This document shows positions 1 through 6,985 of a stretch of 7,849 bases of DNA, one piece after another. Source of the stretch: JBMNUL01 sp050946255 (lineage in GTDB: Bacteria; Actinomycetota; Coriobacteriia; Coriobacteriales; CADBOM01); NCBI GenBank assembly GCA_050946255.1, contig JBMNUL010000122.1, positions 1 to 7,849 on the forward strand. The letters are read 5' to 3'. Position 1 is the stretch's first letter. Each line of letters begins with the position of its first letter. The notes beneath the pieces were generated by a model. That model was not told where the DNA came from, made no database searches, and worked only from the letters and a program-made list of their open reading frames with translations. The position numbers were made by a program, and so were the translations under genes.

Positions 1-2700
1 ACCGTTTTCAAGTTCCATGGAAACGATCAGAGCCGATGTATCGTAACGGGTCTTGCCACCTAGCCTGCTGATGTTGCCGGAGCTGATGCCAGCCGACTCC
101 AACTGCCCCTCGACGCTGCTTGCAACAGCACCATTGCCCCCAACGATTATCGCCTTTGTCGCGCCTGACTTCGTTATCGCAGAGAGAGTGCCATCAGATA
201 GAGTGCCGTCATTCTCTGCGAGCAAGATGGGAGCACCCTTGACGTAGCTGTAAGGTGCTATCGAGAGAGAGTCTGGGAAATTCTTGCCGCAGGCTATTAT
301 CACCGTGTCTGGATCTGTGCTGGAGGCATCGATGACGGCGTCCATGATATCAACCGCAGTATCCTGACGGGTCTTGCCGGACAAGCGGGTGACTTCGATG
401 CCCATTCCCTCTATGGAGCTCTCTACGTCCGAGCTGACCGCGGCAGTGCCGCCGACAATCAGCACATTCGTGACGCCAAGGGACTCGAGTTCATCGGATG
501 CAGATGTTGAAAGCTCGTCGGAATTGGTCAGGATAACCGGGGTATTGTGGACACCAGCCAGAGAGCTTGCGGCCAGTGCATCAGGGAAGTTCTCACCGGA
601 TGCGACAACTGCGTATTCACTGCTATCGAAGCCCTCTTCAACGATGGCCCCCATGGTTAGATAGCGGTCCTTCCCGGAAATCCTCATCCAGTTTGCCTCA
701 GCGGTCTCTGTGATCTGGTTGGTGATCTCGAAGGCCACCCAATGCTCTGCGCTCATCGCGGTGGTCAGGGCGTTGAAATGCATCGTGGAGTTGAGATCGA
801 TGGGAATCTCGAATGTCGAGTTCTCGCCGGAAGCAGATTGATTCTCGTAAACCTGCCCATTGACGAAAACCTTGGTATATGTGCTGCTCTCAACGGTGAG
901 GATCGCAGTGGCATTGCCATCATTGTCCACGTTCACGCTCTCGATTGACCAGACCTTGTTACGCCTGGAAGTGCTCTTTCCCTTGCTGTAAGTCGAGGTG
1001 AGGTCGGAGTTGCTGGAATCGTAGACGCCCCTGTTGAGGATAGTCGAATTGTCGACAGTCTGCAGCGCGTCGAGACCCCACACGGCGACCTCTAGAACTC
1101 GCCCGTACGGCTGGTCGGAGTCGTAAGCATAGGACTTGTCCTCCTTCTGCGCAGTGAGGCTGTCGAGGGTCGTCTGCTCATCTTCGCTCAGACCCTCATA
1201 GGCAGCCTGAGTTGCGTTGATGCGAGCTGCATCGGCATTTGTGACCTCCATTGCATCTGGAAGCTTTCTGATCATGGCCTTGACTGCTTCAATCTGACTT
1301 TCACTCAGGGTGAGCGTGGAGTCGGTCTTGCTCACCGTGGCAACGCAGTCCACCCAGGAGTCGCTGGTGGAGTTGTGGAAGGCCAGGGTGAACGGACTCT
1401 CGATCTGGTCCGCGGAGAGCTCTAGGGAGAACTTCGAGTCGGAGATAGCAACGGTGTTCGTGGCGGAGGCAGCATCAGTGGAGCTGCCGATGAACGCCTT
1501 GTCGTAGGTCGAGTCGGACATCGTCAGGTCCAGAGTCTCGCTGTAGCTGTTGGAGTTGGGACCGCCCAGGGTCTCGAGGGTCGCCACGTCGGAGGTGGCG
1601 ATGCCCGTCGAGTTGGTGACCGTCAGGTCTTGGGTGTAGTCGTAATCTCCGGTGACAAGCGTCAATGCTGACTGGTCCAGCGTCAACTGACGCGGATAGA
1701 AGGCCCTTGCCAGCGTGTTGTCGCCGGCCAGATAGCCCTCATAGTACCTTTGAGAGATGGTGACCACCGGGATGTAGCTGGTATCGGAGGTGATGGGGAT
1801 GTCAAAGTACCACGCCCCGTCGGAATCCTGCTGGCCGACAACCCAATTTGACGTGTCGACGCCGTTTGCCACAGCCTCCTCGTAGGTGCCGACGAACAGG
1901 TAGTGGTATCCGGAGCTGCTGAGCGTCACGCGGAACGTGCTTCCGTCGTCTGTGATCACAGCCTTGGTGACCTTGAACATTCCTGTGTTGTTGGTGACGG
2001 TTAGCTCTATGTCAGTTGACGAACTTGGGACTTCCGTAGAGTCGCTGGTCTTGGTCAGATCGCTGAACGTGAAGTAGTTGTCTTTGCTTCCACTCCACTT
2101 GCCAGCATTAGAAGTTCCCGAGGAGCTCTCGTAATGGCTTGTATAGCGCATCACGAAGTAGATATCCTGGTCCGCTCCGTCATCGAGCAAGGTGATCAAT
2201 TCGTCCTTTGTGACCGGCACAACGTATGTGTAACCGAAAACTACGCCGCTGCCATCGTTGTACTTGAAGGTAGATCCATCGAAAGCGTAAGATTCCGTGG
2301 TGCTGTCGCCATAGCGGATTGGAATGCCCTCGATCACGTCGGCAGTGGAAGCATCATCTGGCGCCTCGCTCCTCTTGCCGATGTACATTGCGTCGTATTT
2401 CACAGCCCCATTGGTATCGGGGGATGTGGTTATGTTCAAGACGAGGTAGGCATTGTCTCCGCTCACGACCGCATAGGACGAATAGTCTCCATCCATTAGG
2501 GTCGCCATGCCCATCGACGAATTCGCCGTCATCGAATACGTGCCATCTTCGAGCGTCGTGGACTCAGGTGCAATAGATTGCACAGATGCCCCAGATTCAG
2601 CTGAAGCTTCCTCTGCAACTGCCGGCACTGTCGGCATCATTCCCAAGGCGAACAACGCAGACATCAACACCGAAAATATCTTTCCTGTTCTTCCTTGCAT
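1..2700 (-). CDS. Secreted cell-wall-anchored protein: four beta-rich repeats plus CWB2 repeats (C-terminus cut by window edge)
   Basis: The frame is open for 900 codons from ATG at 2700 to base 1 with no stop, so the C-terminus lies outside. Residues 1-29 form a signal peptide: basic start, hydrophobic core, then AVA before EEAS. Four related beta-rich domains follow at about 50-216, 231-338, 353-457 and 575-660. Each carries a Tyr-x3-aromatic-(I/V) motif: YDAMYIG (102), YHYLFVG (265), YDKAFIG (399) and YTKVFVNG (608). A helical spacer (about 462-520, ...LPDAMEVTNADAARI...LSEDEQ) resembles linkers of other surface proteins. From residue 673 come PF04122-type CWB2 repeats starting RISGKDRY (673), RLSGKTRQ (772) and RLGGKTRY (879), with FPDAL/FPDSL and IVGG motifs; the third is truncated. 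CWB2 repeats usually come in threes and bind wall polymers, so little is probably missing. A cobalamin riboswitch lies upstream, which suggests corrinoid binding or capture. That function is inference; the beta domain may bind another ligand or only adhere. Confidence 0.9.
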   Translation of the reverse strand, partial: MQGRTGKIFSVLMSALFALGMMPTVPAVAEEASAESGASVQSIAPESTTLEDGTYSMTANSSMGMATLMDGDYSSYAVVSGDNAYLVLNITTSPDTNGAVKYDAMYIGKRSEAPDDASTADVIEGIPIRYGDSTTESYAFDGSTFKYNDGSGVVFGYTYVVPVTKDELITLLDDGADQDIYFVMRYTSHYESSSGTSNAGKWSGSKDNYFTFSDLTKTSDSTEVPSSSTDIELTVTNNTGMFKVTKAVITDDGSTFRVTLSSSGYHYLFVGTYEEAVANGVDTSNWVVGQQDSDGAWYFDIPITSDTSYIPVVTISQRYYEGYLAGDNTLARAFYPRQLTLDQSALTLVTGDYDYTQDLTVTNSTGIATSDVATLETLGGPNSNSYSETLDLTMSDSTYDKAFIGSSTDAASATNTVAISDSKFSLELSADQIESPFTLAFHNSTSDSWVDCVATVSKTDSTLTLSESQIEAVKAMIRKLPDAMEVTNADAARINATQAAYEGLSEDEQTTLDSLTAQKEDKSYAYDSDQPYGRVLEVAVWGLDALQTVDNSTILNRGVYDSSNSDLTSTYSKGKSTSRRNKVWSIESVNVDNDGNATAILTVESSTYTKVFVNGQVYENQSASGENSTFEIPIDLNSTMHFNALTTAMSAEHWVAFEITNQITETAEANWMRISGKDRYLTMGAIVEEGFDSSEYAVVASGENFPDALAASSLAGVHNTPVILTNSDELSTSASDELESLGVTNVLIVGGTAAVSSDVESSIEGMGIEVTRLSGKTRQDTAVDIMDAVIDASSTDPDTVIIACGKNFPDSLSIAPYSYVKGAPILLAENDGTLSDGTLSAITKSGATKAIIVGGNGAVASSVEGQLESAGISSGNISRLGGKTRYDTSALIVSMELENG

Positions 2701-2709
2701 AACCCCACT

Positions 2710-2732
2710 GTTCCTTTCAGGTTCGAAAACCT
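2710..2732 (-). promoter_or_regulatory. Translation start region of the surface protein gene: small hairpin beside the ribosome binding site
   Basis: On the minus strand, arms AGGTT and AACCT flank a TTCG loop (2732-2719). The Shine-Dalgarno-like AAAGGA follows at 2717-2712, 11 bases before the ATG at 2700. A five-pair UUCG hairpin touching the binding site could keep it exposed or position it. The spacing is a little long for a strong site. Confidence 0.45.
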
Positions 2733-2809
2733 TTCTGACTTTCGGCCAGTTTCCCAGATTGCGGAAATGCCCTCGGCGGCGCGCTTCGAAGACCATGAAA
2801 TTGAAGTGG

Positions 2810-2844
2810 GAAATAAAAAAGCCGCTTCATGAAAATGAAGCGGC
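2810..2844 (-). terminator. Intrinsic terminator in the riboswitch leader (expression platform)
   Basis: Minus-strand arms GCCGCTTCAT (2844-2835) and ATGAAGCGGC (2830-2821) pair perfectly over 10 bp around a TTTC loop. A TTTTTTATTTC tract follows immediately. It lies between the cobalamin aptamer and the start codon 110 bases further on, so it is an attenuator and not the end of a gene. Ligand binding should favour it and turn the surface protein gene off. Confidence 0.9.
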
Positions 2845-2924
2845 TATTACCAACCTTGCGTTCCCCCCAGTGGCAAACCCAATGGGTTCAAGCGAAACAT
2901 TAAAGCATTTTGCCATGGCTCGTA

Positions 2925-3050
2925 GCAGCTTGCTTCAAGCAGATGAGACGGTATTCTGACTCGGCCTTCGGCCTCACAGTAGCGGCACTGTCCAGGATTT
3001 GCACCTGGTTCCCCGCTCTTCATCCGCAATCTATTCCATTGTGAAGCTGC
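2925..3050 (-). promoter_or_regulatory. Cobalamin (vitamin B12) riboswitch aptamer
   Basis: Read on the minus strand, the conserved core is clear. GGGGAA (3014-3009) leads into a hairpin with arms CCAGG and CCTGG around TGCAAAT. Then come GCCGCTACTGTGA (2986-2974), a GGCC-GAA-GGCC hairpin, and the B12-box-like GTCAGAATACC (2960-2950). A possible closing helix pairs GCAGCTT (3050-3044) with AAGCTGC (2931-2925). The order and sequences match the cobalamin riboswitch class (Rfam RF00174). A terminator follows at 2844-2810. A promoter lies upstream and the surface protein gene is the first gene downstream. Whether it prefers adenosyl-, methyl- or hydroxocobalamin cannot be told by eye. Confidence 0.9.
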
Positions 3051-3096
3051 AATTTCAGGTCGTTGAGAACTTTAGAAAAACCCAAAATGCAAATTG

Positions 3097-3126
3097 ATTG
3101 TACTAAATTGCAGCATTTTCAGTCAA
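3097..3126 (-). promoter_or_regulatory. Sigma70-type promoter for the cobalamin-controlled surface protein gene
   Basis: On the minus strand TTGACT (3126-3121) and TACAAT (3102-3097) are 18 bp apart, five of six matches each to TTGACA and TATAAT. Transcription would begin near 3090, about 40 bases before the aptamer, which fits a riboswitch leader. Confidence 0.75.
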
Positions 3127-3207
3127 CTTTGCACCATACAGCCGAAAAGCTTCTACATCCAGCTTCCGCGCGCAGTGTCAAATGGGTAGTTTTCCTGCAG
3201 TTCTTCC

Positions 3208-3222
3208 ACATAACAATTATGT
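3208..3222. promoter_or_regulatory. Perfect palindrome, probable operator upstream of the esterase promoter
   Basis: ACATAA and TTATGT flank a three-base centre (CAA), giving a perfect 15-bp dyad. It ends three bases before the -35 element proposed at 3226. The position and size suit a dimeric repressor or activator site. No regulator gene lies in the window. Confidence 0.5.
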
Positions 3223-3225
3223 TCG

Positions 3226-3254
3226 CTTACACTCTGACATAAAAACTGTAATAT
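3226..3254 (+). promoter_or_regulatory. Probable promoter of the esterase (and perhaps the oxidoreductase)
   Basis: CTTACA (3226-3231) and TAATAT (3249-3254) are 17 bp apart. The -35 is imperfect, which would suit an activator or controlled promoter. It would leave an untranslated leader of about 100 bases before the ATG at 3361. It diverges from the minus-strand promoter at 3126-3097. Confidence 0.5.
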
Positions 3255-3360
3255 TTGAATGTATTTGAAAATCAGCGTCTTTCCACTGCGGCGAAAAGGA
3301 AACGGGTGAACCCAAACCGAAACCTGTATTTCAAAGACGCAGATAAAGAGGTGATGGGTG

Positions 3361-4872
3361 ATGGGCTCTACTGTCCGAACGAACTCCGGAAAGGTTCATG
3401 GCAAAGAATCAGATGGAGTGCTCAAATGGCTGGGCATTCCCTTCGGCAAGCCTCCTGTAGGAGAACTCAGATACAGGAGGGCGCAGCCGGCAGATCCCTG
3501 GGATGGAACTTTGGAATGCGACCATTTTGGAAACGCACCATTCCAATTCGCCGGAGGAGGAATGGCCGAGCTTAACGTCCAGTGGTGCGAGCCGAGCGAA
3601 GACTGTCTTTATCTGAACGTCTGGGCACCAGAGAACACCACCCCTTCTGACCGGCGACCGGTGTTCGTGTGGATATACGGTGGGGCAAACCACATGGGCG
3701 AGAGTTCCGATCCTCAATATGACATGTCGTTGTTTGCGAAAGACGGTGTCGTGGGGATCTCCTTCAACTACCGTCTTGGGCCTCTCGGTTTCTACGACTT
3801 CAGCAATATGAGCGACAGGTTCGACTCCAACAACGCCGTCTCGGACATGTTGGTGGCGTTGCAGTGGGTCCAAGACAACATTGCGAACTTCGGAGGCGAC
3901 CCCGACAACGTGACTATATGTGGTGAGTCGGCCGGAGGACAGATGGTCTATGCCGCGCTCATCTGCCCTGCATGCAAAGGGCTTTTCACAAGGGCCATCG
4001 CCATGAGTGGACTTGCCGGGAACATCACGGACCACATTCTCCACGACCTTGGAACCTCGATTTTCCTAGAGGAGCTCGGGCTCGACGAGAGCAATATCGA
4101 CGATCTCGCCGATATGCCGATAGAGAAGATCACACCTGCCGCCCAGACGATGTTCGTGCAGAACGATATCAGGCACCCGGGGATATTCTTCCCAGGTCCG
4201 ACACTAGATGGGGACTTGATCCCCGACTACGTGTGGAAGTGTCTTGACAATGGATCGGCCAAGGGCAAGAGCGTAATCATAGGCACCTGCCACGACGAGG
4301 GCAACCTCTTCACCGCCACCAAATCCGTTCCCAGCACATGGGAGGGAATAGAGAAAATGTTCTCCGAGAACGGCTACGCCGAAAAGATACCCCTGATGAA
4401 GAAGCTGTACGGTGGCAAGCCGGAAATCGCAAGCGCAAGCGAGATCATGCGAGACCGCATGTTCTGGGTCGATGCGGTCAGATGCGCCCTGGCACAATGT
4501 GGCAAGGGCGACACCTACATGTATCGTTTCGACTACGTGCCCACAACCGCGGCAATGCTCAAGTTGAATGCCACACACTCCATGGACCTCTCACCCACAT
4601 TCGGATATTTCCCCGACGACAAGAACTCGTTCTGGTATGGCACTCCAACCACTGCTGAGAAAAGGCTCACCTCCTATCTGCACGGCTCGTTCGTCAACTT
4701 CTGCAAAAACGGGGATCCGAACGGGAACCCCAGCACTGGCATCCCGGTCAAATGGCCAAAGTACGACAAATATGGAAGACAGACCATGCTCGTGGACATC
4801 GAATGCAGCGTTGTGAAGAACCCAAATAGAGAGCTGTTCGACGCCTGGGAGGACATCTCCCTTTACATGTGA
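3361..4872 (+). CDS. Type B carboxylesterase (alpha/beta hydrolase)
   Basis: This 503-residue protein belongs to the carboxylesterase type B family (PF00135), which hydrolyses carboxylic esters. All landmarks are present: KWLGIPFGKPP near the N-terminus, EDCLYLNVW (80-88), the oxyanion-hole stretch IYGGA (about 105-109), FNYRLGPLGF (135-144), nucleophile elbow GESAGG with Ser190, acid Glu313 in CHDEGNLF, and His406 in THSMD. The C-terminal FCKNGDPNG and KWPKYD motifs are also typical, and the length is normal. There is no signal peptide, so it should act in the cytoplasm on esters that have entered the cell. The start is ATG 3361 with AGAGG at 3347-3351; an adjacent GTG at 3358 is possible and an in-frame TGA at 3352 rules out anything earlier. 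The substrate is unknown. The next gene begins 143 bp downstream with no terminator seen, so they may be one transcript. Confidence 0.93.
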   Translation: MGSTVRTNSGKVHGKESDGVLKWLGIPFGKPPVGELRYRRAQPADPWDGTLECDHFGNAPFQFAGGGMAELNVQWCEPSEDCLYLNVWAPENTTPSDRRPVFVWIYGGANHMGESSDPQYDMSLFAKDGVVGISFNYRLGPLGFYDFSNMSDRFDSNNAVSDMLVALQWVQDNIANFGGDPDNVTICGESAGGQMVYAALICPACKGLFTRAIAMSGLAGNITDHILHDLGTSIFLEELGLDESNIDDLADMPIEKITPAAQTMFVQNDIRHPGIFFPGPTLDGDLIPDYVWKCLDNGSAKGKSVIIGTCHDEGNLFTATKSVPSTWEGIEKMFSENGYAEKIPLMKKLYGGKPEIASASEIMRDRMFWVDAVRCALAQCGKGDTYMYRFDYVPTTAAMLKLNATHSMDLSPTFGYFPDDKNSFWYGTPTTAEKRLTSYLHGSFVNFCKNGDPNGNPSTGIPVKWPKYDKYGRQTMLVDIECSVVKNPNRELFDAWEDISLYM

Positions 4873-4942
4873 CCTTGCGATAGGAAACAATGGGAAAGCC
4901 GAGCTGAGGAGACTGCCTGCAAGTTTATCTTGGTCGAGGGAA

Positions 4943-4971
4943 GTTTCAATGGATCACTGCTGGTTTCAATG
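4943..4971 (+). repeat. Two direct copies of a 9-bp motif between esterase and oxidoreductase
   Basis: GTTTCAATG occurs at 4943-4951 and 4963-4971, exactly 20 bp apart, so both copies face roughly the same side of the helix. This could be a regulator site in front of the reductase gene or chance. No convincing promoter or terminator was found in 4873-5015. Confidence 0.3.
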
Positions 4972-5015
4972 TTTCAGTAGGCAAAAAGCATGAACAGAGG
5001 AAAGAGGAATTGCCG

Positions 5016-6962
5016 ATGGAAAGAAAGTACCCGAACCTTTGCAGCCCGATAACCATCGGGAGGGTGAGATATAGAAACAGGATGTTCTCGGCCCCGATGG
5101 GAGGTACCGACATCACAAACGATGGTTGCATTGGTCCAAAGTCCACCGCATTCTACGAGCTGCGCGCCAAGGGCGGCGCGGCCGCCGTCACTGTGAGCGA
5201 GTGCATGGTTCATCCCAAGACCGACGGGTCGCATGCATATCATCTGAGCACCAAGATCCTCAACTCCTTGGCATGCGCGACTTACACGGCCGATGCGATC
5301 AGGCGCCATGGTGCAATGCCGAGCCTCGAGCTATCCCATTCCGGAATGTACGCTGGGACCTATATGACGGACAAGACCCGTCAGCACGAGATGCACCAGT
5401 GGGGACCTTCCGATACCGTGCGTCCAGATGGGGTCGAAGTCCGCGCCTTGGACAAGGACCTGATAGACGACATCATCAAATCCTACGGAGAGGTAGCCGG
5501 TCTGGCCAAGCGCGCGGGATTCGAGATGCTGATGATCCACGGTGGGCACGGCTGGCTGATCAACCAGTTCCTATCCCCGTTCTTCAACAAGAGGACCGAC
5601 GAGTATGGCGGCTCGTTGGAGAACCGATGCAGATTCGCACTGGAAGTACTGCAGTCAGTGCGAAAGGCAGTGGGCCCAGGGTTTCCAATCGAGTTCAGGA
5701 TGAGCGGGGACGAGTTCATCGACGGTGGATACCACCTAGACGAGGCGGCGCGAATCGCCCAGATCCTGCAGCAAGAGGCAGATATCATCCACGTTTCCGC
5801 CGGAACCTACCAGAGGGGATTCGGACACACGCATCCGTCCATGTTCGCCGAACATGGATGCAACGTCTACCTTGCCGAAGAGATCAAGAAGCACGTCGAT
5901 GTGCCAGTTGCCACAATCGGCGCTCTGAACGACCCGGAAATGATGGAGGACATCATCGCATCTGGCAAGGCCGACATCACGTACATGGCCAGGGCTCTTC
6001 TCGCAGACCACGAGCTCCCAAGAAAGGTCACAGAGGGGCGCGACGACGAAATCGTCCATTGCCTCAGGTGCTTCGTGTGCATGGCGGAGCGCGCGGAGAC
6101 ATCTACGAGACGTTGCTCGGTCAACCCGCTGATAGGCCGCGAGATGGATGGCACCGAGATCCAGCCCGCCCCAATTAAACGCAAGGTCTTGGTTGCCGGC
6201 GGGGGCCCAGGAGGTCTCTACGCCGCATATACTGCAGCAAGGCGCGGGCATGAGGTGGTGCTTTGCGAGAAGGCCGACCGCACAGGAGGAATTCTCAAGA
6301 GCGAGGAGGCCATACCCTTCAAGCACTCGATGTACGAGCTCGGCGAAACTTACAGGCTCCTCTGCGAGAGAGCGGGGGTCGAGATCCGCACCAACACCGA
6401 GGTAACTCCCGAATACGTGGAGAAGGAGGGCGCATACGCTCTTATCGTTGCCGTCGGCTCCAGGCCGTTGGTTCCGCCAATTCCGGGACTTGACGGACCG
6501 AACGTGATCATCGTGAACGATTACTACCTAAAGCAGGACAAGGTTGCCGATGACGTGGTGGTTTTCGGAGGCGGACTCGCAGGATGCGAATGCGCCGTGC
6601 ACCTTGGAATGCAGGGCAAGAACGTCCACATCGTGGAGATGATGGACAAGCTTGCACCGGATGCAAACGTCAGGCATCGCCCATTGCTGATGGCCGAGGT
6701 CGACAAGTATGTGACCGCCCACACGGGCTGCAAGGGCAAAGAGGTGACGGCAGATGGAGTGGTCTGCGAGGATGCAGACGGCAACACAGTGCTGGTTCCC
6801 GGCAAGACTGTGATTTGCGCTCTTGGCCAGCGCTCGCGCACCGATGTCGTGGACGCCCTGCGAGACTCCGCACCTTACGTAGCAGTTATTGGAGATGCCG
6901 CCAAGGTGTCCACGATTACCAATGCGGTCTATTGGGGATATCACGCTGCCCTAGACATCTAG
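5016..6962 (+). CDS. FMN/4Fe-4S/FAD oxidoreductase of the 2,4-dienoyl-CoA reductase / 2-enoate reductase type
   Basis: This 648-residue enzyme is laid out like FadH, trimethylamine dehydrogenase and clostridial 2-enoate reductases. Residues 1 to about 340 form the Oxidored_FMN barrel, with HGGHGWLINQFLSP (175-188), NKRTDEYGGSLENR and a C-terminal GKADITYMAR phosphate-site region. A 4Fe-4S cluster site follows: Cys349, 352, 355 and 367. Two Rossmann-type motifs come next, GGGPGG (395-400) and GGGLAG (518-523), and IGDA (625-628) closes the FAD site. Electrons would run NAD(P)H to FAD to 4Fe-4S to FMN to substrate in the cytoplasm. The CX2CX2CX11C spacing resembles trimethylamine dehydrogenase more than E. 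coli FadH (CX2CX3CX11C). The usual proton-donor Tyr of the HxxHGY motif is Trp180. The start is ATG 5016 with AGAGG at 5003-5007; a TTG at 5010 is less likely. The substrate is unknown; an unsaturated acid or ketone is a guess from the family and the neighbouring esterase. Confidence 0.92.
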   Translation: MERKYPNLCSPITIGRVRYRNRMFSAPMGGTDITNDGCIGPKSTAFYELRAKGGAAAVTVSECMVHPKTDGSHAYHLSTKILNSLACATYTADAIRRHGAMPSLELSHSGMYAGTYMTDKTRQHEMHQWGPSDTVRPDGVEVRALDKDLIDDIIKSYGEVAGLAKRAGFEMLMIHGGHGWLINQFLSPFFNKRTDEYGGSLENRCRFALEVLQSVRKAVGPGFPIEFRMSGDEFIDGGYHLDEAARIAQILQQEADIIHVSAGTYQRGFGHTHPSMFAEHGCNVYLAEEIKKHVDVPVATIGALNDPEMMEDIIASGKADITYMARALLADHELPRKVTEGRDDEIVHCLRCFVCMAERAETSTRRCSVNPLIGREMDGTEIQPAPIKRKVLVAGGGPGGLYAAYTAARRGHEVVLCEKADRTGGILKSEEAIPFKHSMYELGETYRLLCERAGVEIRTNTEVTPEYVEKEGAYALIVAVGSRPLVPPIPGLDGPNVIIVNDYYLKQDKVADDVVVFGGGLAGCECAVHLGMQGKNVHIVEMMDKLAPDANVRHRPLLMAEVDKYVTAHTGCKGKEVTADGVVCEDADGNTVLVPGKTVICALGQRSRTDVVDALRDSAPYVAVIGDAAKVSTITNAVYWGYHAALDI

Positions 6963-6985
6963 CCCAGCCATCTAATAGAGAGAAA

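Noticed and set aside
2134..2959. Plus-strand open frames antisense to the start of the surface gene and its leader
   Set aside because: They overlap a clearly coding minus-strand frame with signal peptide and domains, and one runs through the terminator and aptamer.
2847..3029. 60-codon minus-strand frame between the promoter and terminator of the surface gene
   Set aside because: It lies within the cobalamin aptamer and its expression platform; its sequence is dictated by RNA structure and it has no ribosome binding site.
3255..3575. 106-codon plus-strand frame starting with TTG before the esterase
   Set aside because: It runs out of frame through the esterase, whose family motifs are unmistakable; its upstream part lies in the likely leader.
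5010..5012. TTG as start of the oxidoreductase
   Set aside because: ATG at 5016 in the same frame has better spacing to AGAGG at 5003-5007; the TTG would be only two bases away from it.
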